NCBI GenBank assembly: GCA_002914845.1
Contig: JXTC01000130.1
Coordinates: forward strand, 386,922-450,921
Origin: Trema orientale
Lineage: Eukaryota; Streptophyta; Magnoliopsida; Rosales; Cannabaceae
DNA length: 64,000 bases
Reading direction: 5' to 3'
Position 1 is the stretch's first letter, and every line of letters begins with the position of its first letter. Positions 50,845 through 62,867 of this stretch are shown here, in pieces. A model generated the notes under the pieces. That model was not told the DNA's origin. It did no database searches and saw nothing but the letters and a program-made list of their open reading frames with translations. Made by a program: the position numbers and the translations under genes.

Positions 50845-53269
50845 ATGGCGACCTGGGTGATATCAGAATGTGGCGTAAAACCCCTCCCCAAAATCTACCC
50901 TCGACCCAGAACCGGATTGTTGCCCAAGACCTCAGTTCCATCGAGTTTTAGGCCATTACCAGTCTGTAAGAGTAGCAATTTCGGGTTTTCATGGTCGTCT
51001 TCGACTGGGTTTAAAGGGCAGAACTGGAAACTTAATGTGAGCGCTCCATTGTGGGTCTCTAATGTCGGTGAGGAAGGTAAAGAGAGAGTGGTCGTCAATG
51101 GCGGTGAGGGAGCTGAAGATGAAAGTGGTTTCGACCCTGGTGCGCCGCCTCCGTTTAAACTAGCTGATATAAGAGCAGCCATTCCTAAACACTGCTGGGT
51201 TAAGGACCCATGGAGGTCTATGAGCTATGTTTTGAGAGATGTGGTTGTGGTTTTCGGTTTGGCAGCTGCGGCGGCCTATTTTAACAACTGGGTAGTTTGG
51301 CCTCTCTACTGGATTGCTCAGGGAACCATGTTTTGGGCTCTCTTTGTTCTTGGCCACGATTGGTAATTGGAATTTCTTTCATCTTGTGATATTTTTAAGT
51401 TTTGAATCTTTTAGTTGAGAATTTGATTGCTTCATCGTGTTTCGACATGGAGAATTTGAATGCTTTTTTGTATGCTTGGGTGTTGTAATTGGATTTTGTG
51501 TAATGTGTATATGTTTTGGTATTGAATTAGCTTATACATTCTATCATTTTGGATATGAAGGTTTCAATTGTTTGGTTTTTTGCAGTGGTCATGGAAGTTT
51601 CTCTAGTAGTCCGAAGCTTAATAGCGTGATGGGTCATCTTCTTCATTCTTCAATCCTTGTCCCATACCATGGATGGTTAGTTTTCTTGAAAATTCTCCCA
51701 ATCCTAAATGGGTGATGATGGAATCCTGTTTTTCTTTATGCAAAAGTTATTCGTGGCGTGTATTATGTCTTACATAACTACACTTGTCATAAATATTTTA
51801 GGAGAATAAGCCACAGAACTCATCATCAGAACCATGGACACGTAGAAAACGATGAATCATGGCATCCAGTGAGTTTGTAACCCCATAAGGCTACCTTTTA
51901 TATATATGTATATATATAATGCGTTGTTTGTATGGATATATAACATGACAAAGACGGATAGCTCGTCTCTACTTTTTCGACCATGGGATTTATGTCATTT
52001 GGTTTTGCAGTTGTCTGAGAAAATTTACAAGAACCTGGATAATGCTACTAAAATGTTGAGGTTCACCTTGCCTTTCCCAATGCTTGCTTACCCGTTTTAT
52101 CTGGTGGGCAATTCTTCTGACTTTGTATATTTTGTTCTATTTTTGTTAATTTGCTTGCTTCTTTGATTTTTCTTTTCTGTCTGATACTATTGTCTTGGTC
52201 ATGCTGAAATCAACTACAGTGGGGTCGAAGTCCCGGAAAGAAGGGTTCTCATTTTGATCCAAACAGCGACTTGTTTCTCCCAAATGAAAGGAAAGACATC
52301 ATCACCTCAACTGCCTGTTGGACTGCAATGGTTGCTCTGCTTGGGTGTCTCTCATTTGTAATGGGTCCTGTTCAAATCCTCAAGCTTTATGTCGTTCCCT
52401 ACTCGGTATGTTTCATTTCTTTATGCTTGACATGTATTTCTATGACGGGGAGAAAATTCCTCTTGCTTTCTTCTCTTACTGATGGTATGGTCTTCTCCTC
52501 TTGCTTTCTTCTCTGACTGATGGTATGGTCTTCTCCTTTGAATCCATGTTCAAATGCAGATTTTTGTCATGTGGTTGGACTTGGTCACTTACTTGCATCA
52601 TCATGGCCACGAGGACAAACTTCCATGGTACCGTGGAAAGGTAATGACATTGAATCTTTTTCTTCGTTTCTTTTCTTTTCATTTAGCACCAAAACACCTC
52701 TCCTTAGAAATACACATGGAATGTTTCAACATGTTGCTTGTATTCTCCAACTTGAATCATTTAGTCAACATAGAAAACCCAACTAAGTTATGTTCTTTAG
52801 CCAGCTTTTTGACTTGGTTTATGTCTGAATCTCCTTTTATCAAACAGGAATGGAGTTATCTAAGAGGTGGACTTACAACGCTTGACCGTGACTATGGATT
52901 GATCAATAACATTCACCATGATATTGGCACGCATGTTATACATCATCTCTTCCCTCAAATCCCACATTATCACTTAGTTGAAGCTGTGAGTATCACTCAA
53001 ATAAAATATAGCCGAAAACTTAATATTGGAAAATTCATCTTTATCAGCTCTCTAAGTGTTGTAAAATTTTGTCTCAACAGACGGAGGCAGCTAAGCCTGT
53101 ATTCGGGAAGTACTATCGGGAGCCAAAGAAATCTGGACCTTTACCATTTCACTTGCTTGGAAGCTTAATAAAAAGCATGAAAAAGGATCACTACGTGAGT
53201 GATACAGGGGATGTTGTTTACTATCAAACCGATCAGGAGCTCTATGGGCCTACTGGCTCTTCAACATGA
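50845..53269 (+). CDS. FAD7/8: Plastid omega-3 fatty acid desaturase (FAD7/FAD8)
   Basis: This plastid membrane enzyme turns 16:2 and 18:2 acyl groups into trienoic 16:3 and 18:3, using ferredoxin. Exons: 50845-51362, 51586-51675, 51802-51868, 52011-52103, 52220-52405, 52560-52640, 52848-52985, 53081-53269, giving 453 residues, close to FAD7/8. The N-terminus [10 protein letters not shown] matches the family start and leads a Ser/Pro-rich transit peptide. The three His boxes that bind the di-iron centre are all present: HDCGH (split over exons 1 and 2), HRTHH (exon 3) and HVIHH (exon 7). Hydrophobic spans lie around [15 protein letters not shown] and [15 protein letters not shown]. Gene order beside tomosyn points to the FAD8 position, but sequence alone does not separate FAD7 from FAD8. 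It looks intact. Confidence 0.96.
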
Positions 53270-53548
53270 AGAAATAATATGTTAGGAAGATTTTCCAGGT
53301 CTGAGAAGTGAAAGCTCTCTAAGCAATGGATTCTTTTGCGGTGTTAGCACCACTGCTGAGGACAGCCGTTCCTGCCCTCTTAAATTCATTCTTTCTTCCA
53401 TTCCAAAAGGAGTGCCTCATATAGATAAGAGTATCCTCCTATGTTGTTAACTGTGATCTCACTTGGTGTATAATGCAATTGTGAAAGTAAATTTTTCCCG
53501 GAGACTCTCTCTCTCTCTCTAAACCTACATACATATAATATATATATA

Positions 53549-53797
53549 GGGTACCAATCAGTTAGGTATTTTTTTTCTTTTATATATTATTTTGTCTAAT
53601 TAAAATTCATCACGCACACGTCTTTTCATAGTAAAAAACGGAGGGAGAAACGCATTAAATAATGTGTTTTTATTTTTATTATTTTTTTCTTCAACAATTC
53701 AAATTATAATAACAGTTAAATAATAATTTAACGGTTACGGTTAAAAAGAATACATATATATATATAGGTAAAAAAAATATCTATTGGATTATGGCCC
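53549..53797 (-). mobile_element. TA-inserting MITE, copy D, downstream of FAD7/8
   Basis: The left end GGGTACCAATCAGTTAGG with a T run and the right end ATCTATTGGATTATGGCC are inverted. The internal words CGTCTTTTCATAG and GGAGGGAGAAA match copy B in the hAT element. TA repeats flank it. Confidence 0.7.
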
Positions 53798-56185
53798 TTA
53801 TATATACACATACACCTAAAAGTATATAACGTATATATGTATATATAATTTATTTAGACTAGTGTGCTCGTGTTCTTGGGGACAAGTCGAGTTGCAAAGG
53901 ACAATAATTTCAGAAAATTAAAAAAGTGGAAGAGTCCATGCCACATATTTGGACGCTAAAATCCAACCAAACAGAGCAACTAATGGACTACAATTGACAT
54001 AGATGGATAGAAAATACAGATGTATCTTGCAATATCATTGGTTGTTAGTGATATATGCTACATGGAATGCAAGATTCCATATTTGATGTTATAATAGCAA
54101 ATGTGGTGAAAGAAACCAAAACCAAGGCCACCAGTTGATTGAAAGCGATATTACTTTCTGCGTCGCACATTTGAAACATTAAGAAACTTACAAGTCTCTC
54201 ACAATTAAAATAAAATAAAAAATAAATAACAACGGAATACAAGTGAATTTTGAGGCCAAAACTAAATCAACAACTGAGTTTCAAATGCCATAGAATACAT
54301 ATTTACACATATGAAGCAATGACTAGTTCTACCTGCTCTCACTTCTCAAACTCGGGCAAACACTCCTACCTAGTGTTTTCAACCAAAACGAACTTTTAGA
54401 AGGGTTTGAAAGTAGTGCGACGAGTATCACATTATTTGTGATCATTATCCATGTCAATTTCCAACGCTAGCGTGTAGATATGCAAATATGGGACCAGTGT
54501 AGACTTGTCTTGCTACAATACCGGGTTGGCCCATTTTAGCTAACACTGTAGAAAACCCATCTCGATCCACGTATTCGGGCCAGGTTGGGCCTGCATATTA
54601 TTGCTTTCAGGCCAGCTCAGTCCGATCCGTAGTTTATGATGAGCAGGGTTATGAACCCTATGATAAGTCATCCTATGTTGGCCCTCCTATATTCTTCCTT
54701 TTCAAAAAAAAAAAAAAAAGAAAAAGAAAAAAATGACCTTTTTAATAATCTTTTGAGAAATTTAGGTGGATGACCAAAATTTTAAATTTGATTAAGTAGA
54801 TGTCCACTTTTAAAATTTTATAGCTAAATATCCAGGTAGATATATTTTTACACTTGGTAGATACACATATCTACCAATTTTAGTTACTGTTCTGAAATGC
54901 ACTGGGTATATAATTTTTTATATTTGGTATATAAAATTTTACACTTGGTATATATGCATATATACCGGATATTTTGCTATAACTTTTGACAAAGGAACAT
55001 TTACTGAAATTAGGCCCAAAATTTGGTCATATTTCTATAAGCCCCTAATTTTTTTTCCAAAATAGTTTTTGTATCAATTTTTTGCGGAAAAATAGTGGTC
55101 CATAGTTGCCCGGAATTTACAGCGAATATCCTTTTTGTGCATCATATCTCACAAATACCCATTTTTAAATATACCCGTCTTTGTGGTATACATTTCATGT
55201 ATAAAATATATGCGATATACATTTATAACATAGATTTTTATATATTGTTTAAATTTACTGTATAAATTTATATTATGGTATACATTTTGAAATATATACC
55301 GATTTTTTGATATAATTTTTATGTATACATTGAAATGTATACAGCGGTATATGTTCCATATATAAAATACTTGTGGTTTATATTTTTCTAAAAAGGGATA
55401 TAAAAAGGGGTATTTGTAAAGTAAAAATAGAAAACATGTATCCATGAAAATGTGCTTTATAAAACAGGTATTCATAAACTTTTCCCATAGATTGCTCGAC
55501 GAAGCCTATGGGTTGGCCCATTTAGGCTCATAACAAGGTCCAGTCTAATCCTTTAGAAGGGGGCTCGTGGGACAGGTTGGGCACAAACTTTTGGGAAATT
55601 AACCTGGGTAGTATTAATTTGGCACAAAATGATTTTTTTAGTAGTATTTTTTAAATAAGCGTGATGAGAGTTACACAATCTGTGAGTATTGATTAGTCAT
55701 TTAAAAATGACTAAAATACTACTAGAAAAGTTATTTTTTAAAACACTCCTAAAAAAATTATTTTAGCCAAAATTACTATTATTTATGTCAATTTTTCTCT
55801 AAGCTTTTCCTATGTGCATGGTATAGCCTCCTTATGCCTTTGTGGACTACGGGAGGAAGCTTTTGAGTCTATTCCCTCTTTCCATTGTAAGAAAGTTAAC
55901 TCGTGGTCACATTCGTGCTGCAAATCTCACAAAAATGTTGCTTCAGGCCGAGCATCTCTGCTAAAAGTTTGGGCATGGTTACTAATTCGTAACTTTGAAA
56001 AAAAATTATCATGAAAATTTTTTAAAAAAGAATTAGAATGAATTAGACAAGAAATTAAGAATTGTGTTTTCTTTTTCTCATTTCACTAATTGTGACTATT
56101 GACCATCAATGGGGCATGAAGACACCCTCTTTTATCTTGCAGTTACATATTTATCGTGATGTAAAGAGAATATATAATGTACAAT
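53798..56185. other. Intergenic, no gene; diverged repeats
   Basis: GGCCCA-rich pieces near 54515-54690 and 55490-55600 look like remnants of the hAT type seen further right. Between them is AT-rich sequence with GTATACAT and TATACCGG words near 54820-55400. No frame is supported. Confidence 0.45.
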
Positions 56186-56782
56186 TAGACCTGGTAAAAT
56201 GGGTCGGGCCAAACGGGTTGGCCCATGGCTCGACACTATGGCCCGCGAGCTACAGGCCAGCCCTGGCTAGGCCTATATATCTAGGCCCACTGGCCCGGCC
56301 CGCCAAAAATAATTTTTGTTATTTTTTAAAAAAATATTTTTAAATAAATTTAAATAAAAAAACTTTTTCCTATACCTATAAATACACACTCTCTCACTTT
56401 TTTTTTTTACACTTTCAAATTTTAATCTAGTTCTAAATACTTAAAGGTTTTGTTTTAAACTTTTTTTATCAACTATTCAACTTATATACTTATAACTTAT
56501 ATAATTATTTTTAAACTTTTATCAATAAGAAAAAAAACATAACACATTATTTATTTTTTTTATAAATTTTATTTTTAAATTTCTAATATTTTTAACTAAT
56601 TATACAATTTTTTATTTTTTATTTTTATTTTTTAAAGTGGGCCAACAATGGGCTAGTATAGGTTGGCCCGTCTTGGCCCGTTTCGGGCCAGGCCTAGGAG
56701 CCCAACGGGCCTATGGGTCGGGCTAGGCTCCTTTTTTATCATTTTACCTAAGCCGGCCTCGCCCGCCCATTTTGCCACCTCT
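56186..56782. mobile_element. hAT (Ac-like) non-autonomous element, GGCCC-rich subterminal repeats
   Basis: The left end is TAGACCTGGTAAAATGGGTC; the right end in reverse complement is AGAGGTGGCAAAATGGGCGG. Flanks TGTACAAT and ATTACAAT agree at six of eight bases, as an aged 8-bp target duplication would. About 100 bases at each end are dense in GGCCC and CGGGCC. The middle is AT-rich with no frame. Confidence 0.7.
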
Positions 56783-56858
56783 ATTACAATCTTAAAATTA
56801 TATGATTTAATTCTGACTAGCTTAGAGGTTAATGTCAATTTACTCTATTAAGTACATA

Positions 56859-57677
56859 TAGAGATGCAACAATGGGCCGTCTGGCCCATTTTAGGTAGGC
56901 CCATCGCGGGTCAGGTCGGCCCAACCTATTATTTTTGTAGGTCAGGATGGGCTGGCTCACCGAAGAAAAAGGGCAGCCCAGCCCATCCCATAGGCTACCC
57001 TATATGTGGGTCGGGTTGAGTCGGCCCATGGGATGTCCCATAATAGCCCATTGTGGGTCGGTCTATTCTAGCCCACCATGGGCCGATTCATCCTAGTTCC
57101 CAAAAAAAAAAAAATTGTTCAACTTTAAAGTTATTTTTTTAACAAATCCTAAATAATTTACATACAATTACAAATTAATTTAAATGTTAATTAATAAAAA
57201 TAATAAAGAAATATTTACTAATAATAGAAAAATTAATATAGATAGAACTAAATAATTATATAAATCATTAACAAAAAATTTTATTTATGACTGCCTTATT
57301 AAAAATCTTACAAGTCAAATTAAGTGAGACAATACAAAACTTTAGTTTAGTAAGGACAAAATAGTATCAAATATTTAAGATTATATAGAATAAAATTAAA
57401 AAAAAATAAAAGAACAAAAAAAATATAAAAATAAAAGAAGAATGGACCAAAATGGGCATCCCATAATGGGCCAGAATGGGTTCCACCATGGCCCATCGTG
57501 GGCTGATCTATCCTAGCCCAGGCCCCGCCCATCTTATGGGCTTTGGTGGGCCAGCCCGTGGGCCATAATATCATGCCTTAGCCATCCCATAAATAGTAAA
57601 TGGGTTAGGCCGGCCCATTTATAGTATCAGGACAGACTTGGGTTGGCCAATGGGCTGGGCCCAGAGTTGCATTTCTA
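56859..57677. mobile_element. Second GGCCCA-rich hAT-like non-autonomous element
   Basis: The left end TAGAGATGCAACAATGGGCC and the right end in reverse complement TAGAAATGCAACTCTGGGCC are inverted. Flanks AGTACATA and ACTATATA agree at six of eight bases. Many GGCCCA words sit near both ends around an AT-rich centre. No transposase frame is seen. Confidence 0.65.
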
Positions 57678-58348
57678 ACTATATACACCCCTTAGAATGT
57701 TCTTTTTATACGTTTTACCTTCAATTACCTATTAACTTTTTTTCTCTATTTTCTTAAATTATATTTATAGAGTTATCAATGATAGTTCCATAATTTATTT
57801 TCAATAGAGGTGGGACGTAGTACAAAATTTTCAAGTGCAATAATAACACGAAAGATAGAGTAACTTGTTAGACATAGGAAAAAAAAGGAAACAAAAATGA
57901 AATTTTTTTTTTAAAGAAATTTACGTTAGAACACATAACTGACAACTTATTTGATTTTTCAATTTTCTTTTTCAAAAAAGTGTAAAAATAAATGCACCTA
58001 AAAGGACTTATCTGCAAGATTAGATTTTTTTGTTCTCACTTTCTTATTCTCACAAAGACTTGGAGAATGGTAGTGAACAAATAGACTTTCTCAATTTCAC
58101 TTTTTTCCCCTCAATTTTGGTTTTGAAAATAGAATAAAAAAGAAAAGTTAACTTATAACTGGGTCTAAGGTTGAGATTAAAGTGAGGGTTGAATCGAAAA
58201 ATTAAAATATGAATGGGAACAAAGTAGAAAAAGCCTCATTATTCATGTAAAGTGAGAAAGGGGAAAAAATAGTAGGGGATATGGTCATTTACCTATAAAA
58301 TGAAAAAGAAAAGAGAGAAAAAATGGATACTCACAATGAAATGTTAAA
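57678..58348. other. Intergenic, no feature seen
   Basis: This is AT-rich sequence with A and T runs. I see no coding frame, clear repeat or transposon end. Confidence 0.5.
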
Positions 58349-58362
58349 AAGAGGATATTCAA

Positions 58363-59014
58363 GGAGCTCTCATATGCTCCCTCTCTTTTTCCTCCGCAGA
58401 GATCCCCTCCCCCCTGCAAATAGCCTTCGTAGCTCCTACTCGTCTCCTCTCTTGGTAGGGGAGGTAGCAGGTACCTCCCCTACCAAGAAGGGGGGTCTTC
58501 CCTCTCTCCAGTATAGGTTTTTCTCAGTTTCTTTTTTCTGTTTTTGTTTTTATTTTCAAATAATCATTTCATTTAGGAAGGCAGTTATCTATCTAGATCT
58601 AGATCTATAGTGGTCTTAGTATATCCAGATCTAGATATGTGGTACTTTGATTTATTTTTAGGTTTTTTTTTTCTTTGTTAGTGGTATGGTTGTCCTTCAA
58701 ATCTGAATCAAATCTGAAGAGATAGTTACTATGATGGATCGGAATTGGCAGAATCTCCTTTTGTGAATCAATCAGGAGTGCCAATTCGGATTGAACAAGC
58801 CATTGAAGAGCTTTATTTCATCCTTCATAGAAGTTTTCTCAAGATCGTTGTCAGGGACTACCTATGCTCTAAAATCTCTGAACGTGTTTCTATCTTCAAG
58901 TTTATGAATCGATTTTTTGATTCTCATTATAAGAGGTTATATGTAACTCGATGTAACATTGTAACCATTATTTAAGTATTAATGAAATTGTTATCCTTTC
59001 AAAAAAAAAAGAAG
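58363..59014 (+). mobile_element. Poly(A) retroposon of unknown parentage with 14-bp target duplication
   Basis: Identical 14-base flanks AAGAGGATATTCAA lie at 58349-58362 and 59015-59028. The right one follows an A-rich tail (59001-59014). The 3' end TTAATGAAATTGTTATCCTT resembles plant L1 LINE tails, so L1 machinery is the likely source. The inside holds a C-rich start, a perfect 16-bp hairpin and a 76-codon open frame (58745-58975, beginning MAESPFVNQSG) that I do not recognise. It may be an internally deleted LINE or a retroposed transcript. Confidence 0.75.
58451..58487. repeat. Perfect 16-bp hairpin inside the retroposon
   Basis: CTTGGTAGGGGAGGTA at 58451-58466 and its exact complement at 58472-58487 are separated by the loop GCAGG. 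It is GC-rich in an AT-rich setting, so it would fold stably in RNA. Confidence 0.85.
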
Positions 59015-59384
59015 AAGAGGATATTCAATATAAATACTTTCAATATTTTGGAGTAATATTAAGAAACACAGGTGGTGCTTAGCACACAACTATCCCTTGT
59101 CTTATTTATATTAAATGTGATATTTTTATGTAGAATCCACATGTCAAGATAAACAGAAGAATCGAAAAGAGAGTGATCATAGTACTGCTTCAACTAATAG
59201 ATGTATAAAACTCACATGCAAAAAGCTAAGGAACCAATATGTAGCAGTATATATGTTAAGCATCACACGTACTCTTTTAGCATTTTTTGATACTTTTATT
59301 CTTTCTTGGAGATGGACAATGAAGCCAATACCTAATGATGATTTGGGTTTCTAACATTTTTACCTACAAAAATCGAAAAGAATT

Positions 59385-59714
59385 ACAAAAATACGGAACT
59401 CATGCTTTTTTCCAATTTTCGTACTGTTTTTATTAGAAAAATATCATTTTTTAAAAAATATTTAGAAAAGTACCATTTTTAAAATAGTTACTGGTTACCA
59501 GTTTCTGAAAACTGGTTACTAGTTACTGGTTACCAGTTATATACCAGTTTTAAATACCGTTGATTACTAGTTACTAGTTTCTAGAAATTGGTTACCAGAA
59601 ATTAGTTACTATTTTAAAAAATATTATTTTTCTAAATATTTTTTAGAAAATGATATTTTTCTAATAAAAACCGTACTGCACCTTAAAAAAACAGAAATCA
59701 CCGTATTTTTCAAA
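59385..59714. mobile_element. Inverted-repeat element with a GTTACTGGTTACCAGT core
   Basis: The outer ends are ACAAAAATACGG and CCGTATTTTTC. An inner, near-perfect inverted pair TTTTTATTAGAAAAATATCA starts at about 59427 and ends near 59672. The core repeats GGTTACTAGTTACTGGTTACC-like words, shortened here. It is close in design to 23530-23755. No coding frame is present. Confidence 0.65.
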
Positions 59715-60602
59715 AATTTTCAGAAACACCGTGTAATATCTAATTTCCACTGATGATTTCTCATGAACCATAAAGGCTCTATAACAAAAGCCAACCCAAT
59801 GAAACAGTCAAGTTGTGCCGTGGGCTGTCTGTCCAATTTGAGCAATGAGAATTGCCAGTGGCCCAATTGTAAGTCTAACCAGAATCACACGGAATGATTT
59901 CTTTTGGTAAACATAAAAATGACTTGTAATCTAATAAAATATCTTTGACCATTCGAATAATGTGAGAAAAAAAATCAACTTAATTATGTGAGTCTACTAC
60001 CAAAGATGTCAAACAAGCCATCTAAGAAGGAAAAATAAAAAATAAAAAACAAAGAACAAAACAAAACAACAACATATGTCTTCATTCTTGCACAAAGTGT
60101 AAATGAAAGTAGGAATATGGGAATAAAATACCGAGGATCAAACCATTAATATATCATTCACGCAGTCGTTGGGGGGTTAGCAATAGCATAAACTATTCTT
60201 GCTTGCTCAGGAAGATATGGGAGAAAATTCTCTTTGGTTGAGCTTTAAATAATAGTTATAATAATAATAATAATAATAATAATAAGAGATTCTAATGAAT
60301 GAGAAGGTAGAAGGAGGCTTCTTTTGGACAGTGTATGCTATGATTTGCTTGGCTAATAAATAATTTCGTGGGCGGCTCAACTATAATATCCATAAACCCC
60401 ACTCATGTTTGCCAAAGACACAAAAGTTTGGATTAATGAAACTATTTCAAGAAAGACAAAGGTCAAGAGATTTGGCCCCACACGCCATTTGATGTTGGGA
60501 GGATGGACAGCCTTTTTACACCTCTCCTTCTCCATTATTAAAAATCAACCAAAGCAAGTCTCAATAAACAGTCTTTCCTTTCTGGCATTATTGAAAGCCT
60601 AG
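59715..60602. other. Intergenic with a TAA microsatellite
   Basis: A (TAA)n run of about nine units lies near 60256-60285. A short open frame near 60405 has no recognised content. Nothing else is seen. Confidence 0.5.
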
Positions 60603-61462
60603 GACTGTTTGGTATTATTTTCTGTTTTCTGTTCTTAAAGTTGTGTTTTCAAAGATAAGAACAAAGATTATTTTTTTATTATTTTTAAAAAACACTAGGT
60701 GTTTGAAAAATATTTTCTAAAAATCGATTTTTACGGAAAAAGATTAGATGAATACAAAAAAAATTAGTATTGGAAAAAAATATATATATTTAGAGAAAGA
60801 AAGTCAAGAGAGAGTGGGGAGAGAGAAATCCAAGGGAGGAAATGAGAAGAGAGAAAGTTATAAGAGAAAAATATAATGAAAAATAATAATGAGAGAGAAT
60901 CAGGAAATGAAAAGTGATGAGAAAGATAGAAGAGAGAGAAATGAATGAAAAAAACAAGAGAGAGAAAGTGATAAGAATGCATTAAGAGAGAGAATGAGAA
61001 GAGTGAAAATGATGAGAGAAAGTCATAAAAGACAAAATAATAATAGAGAATAAGGAGAGAGAATGTAATATGAAAAAAAAAAAAAGAAGGAATATAAAAT
61101 GATGAGAGAAAATAAGAAGAGAGAAAATGATGAGAGAGAATGAGGAGAGAGAGAACGAAGAAAAAGAAAGTGATGAGAAAGAATGTAATGAGAGAAAAAA
61201 TTACAAGAGAATGTGAGAGAAAAAATTACAAGAGAATGTGTATGTGAAAGTCCTTTGAAAAAATGAATTTAAAAAAAAATTAAGAAAAAAAATACTTTGA
61301 AAATAATATTTTGTTATTCTCTGAATTTTCTGTTTTCTTTAACTCTGTTTTTAAAAACTGTTCTCTAAGAACAACATCAAACACCTTCACTCGTTCTCAC
61401 AAAATAGTTTTCTGTTTTTAAAATTAAAAAACAGTTTTTTAATTATGATGCCAAACATCCCC
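60603..61462. mobile_element. Putative non-autonomous DNA transposon with GA-rich interior
   Basis: The left end GACTGTTTGGTATTATTTTC and the right end in reverse complement GATGTTTGGCATCATAATTA are similar. Both sides carry words such as TTTTCTGTTTT. The interior, about 60790-61260, is almost pure A/G with GAGAGAAAGTGATGAGA-like repeats. The target duplication was not resolved and the superfamily is uncertain. Confidence 0.45.
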
Positions 61463-62625
61463 TCAGTTTCCTTACATTTTATGGCCTGCTCTGCCACATC
61501 TATAGGGTCTTTTTCTCTTTTATTTTATTTTATTTTATTTGAAGGCCCCTACATCTACATTATATGGATTATGGAATATGGTTGAGCTTTGGAGGAGAGT
61601 ACCTAAATCCCACTAATAAATAATGCTTTAATGTGGAAAAATACTAAACATGAATGGATAATAATCATGTTAGAAATTTAGACCAAGTACATTCTGTTTC
61701 GTATGGAACAACAATGTGAACTTAGACGAAAATATAATATTCATCACTAACTAAAAAAAAAAAGTCGTACTATGACTACTAATTTAGTGCTGCCACCATT
61801 ATATTTAAAGGCTTTGATAATTGCTCTTTACATGATGATGTCGAATATAGTAGGAAACAAATTTGGTAAACTTGCCCACTAAAGGACCACTTAAATTGTA
61901 ACCAGGTTTTCTTTTAAAATCACCCCAAAAGAAAATTTTCTTTCTTCCTTGTGAATTGTTCTAAAGAAAAAAAAATACATATATAAGCTTTAAATCGACT
62001 CTCTTAGTTTCGTAACTTCCGTTACGGCTAAATATATATATATGGTTGCGAATTCAGTATATATATACTAGATTGGCAACCATATATATATATAAATGAA
62101 GATTTTTACTTTTGCTTCATGCATGAATGGATAAGATTGATCAAGTTGAATATGACCTACAATAACAAGTAATTTCATCTATTTTCATTATTCGATTAAT
62201 TAATATTTCATTCAAGTATTTTTCTTTTTTTTTATTTCTTTTGTTTTTTAATTTTAAATTATAAGTTTAATTTTTTAAATTGTATTTAATCTGAAAGTAT
62301 TATGCTACTAATAGGAATAAGAAATTTTTTTGAGAATATAAATAAGATTAGTTTTTTTTATGGGATGTAACATTAGTTTTCTTTTTTTTTTTTGTTTGAA
62401 AGGGTATAACGTTAGTTTTGAAATTATAAAAAAGAAGGAATGTTTTTTTTTTAAAAAAAATTTTAATAAAAAAAATGAGTATTTAATAGTTTTATATTAA
62501 TAATTAGTTTTTCTTTTAGAATATACATAGCGTTAGTTTTTTTTGTAGGGATATATAATGTTAGTTTTGAAATTATAAAAAAGAAGGAATGGTTTTTTAA
62601 TGAAAATTTTAATATATATACAGTT
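61463..62625. other. Intergenic, no gene; short direct repeats
   Basis: A phrase GTTAGTTTTGAAATTATAAA followed by AAGAAGGAATG occurs near 62412 and 62560. Long T and A runs surround it. Confidence 0.45.
62044..62081. mobile_element. MITE ends joined back to back (38 bp)
   Basis: GGTTGCGAATTCAGTA and its near-complement TACTAGATTGGCAACC, matching the termini of the MITE copies at 49002-49771, are separated only by a few TA repeats. All of the MITE interior is missing. TA repeats flank it. Confidence 0.65.
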
Positions 62626-62867
62626 NNNNNNNNNNNNNNNNNNNNNNNNNNNNNNNNNNNNNNNNNNNNNNNNNNNNNNNNNNNNNNNNNNNNNNNNNNN
62701 NNNNNNNNNNNNNNNNNNNNNNNNNNNNNNNNNNNNNNNNNNNNNNNNNNNNNNNNNNNNNNNNNNNNNNNNNNNNNNNNNNNNNNNNNNNNNNNNNNNN
62801 NNNNNNNNNNNNNNNNNNNNNNNNNNNNNNNNNNNNNNNNNNNNNNNNNNNNNNNNNNNNNNNNNNN
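62626..62867. other. Assembly gap (242 N)
   Basis: This is unresolved sequence between AT-rich flanks, with a (TA)n run on its right side. A collapsed TA microsatellite is a likely cause. Confidence 0.97.
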
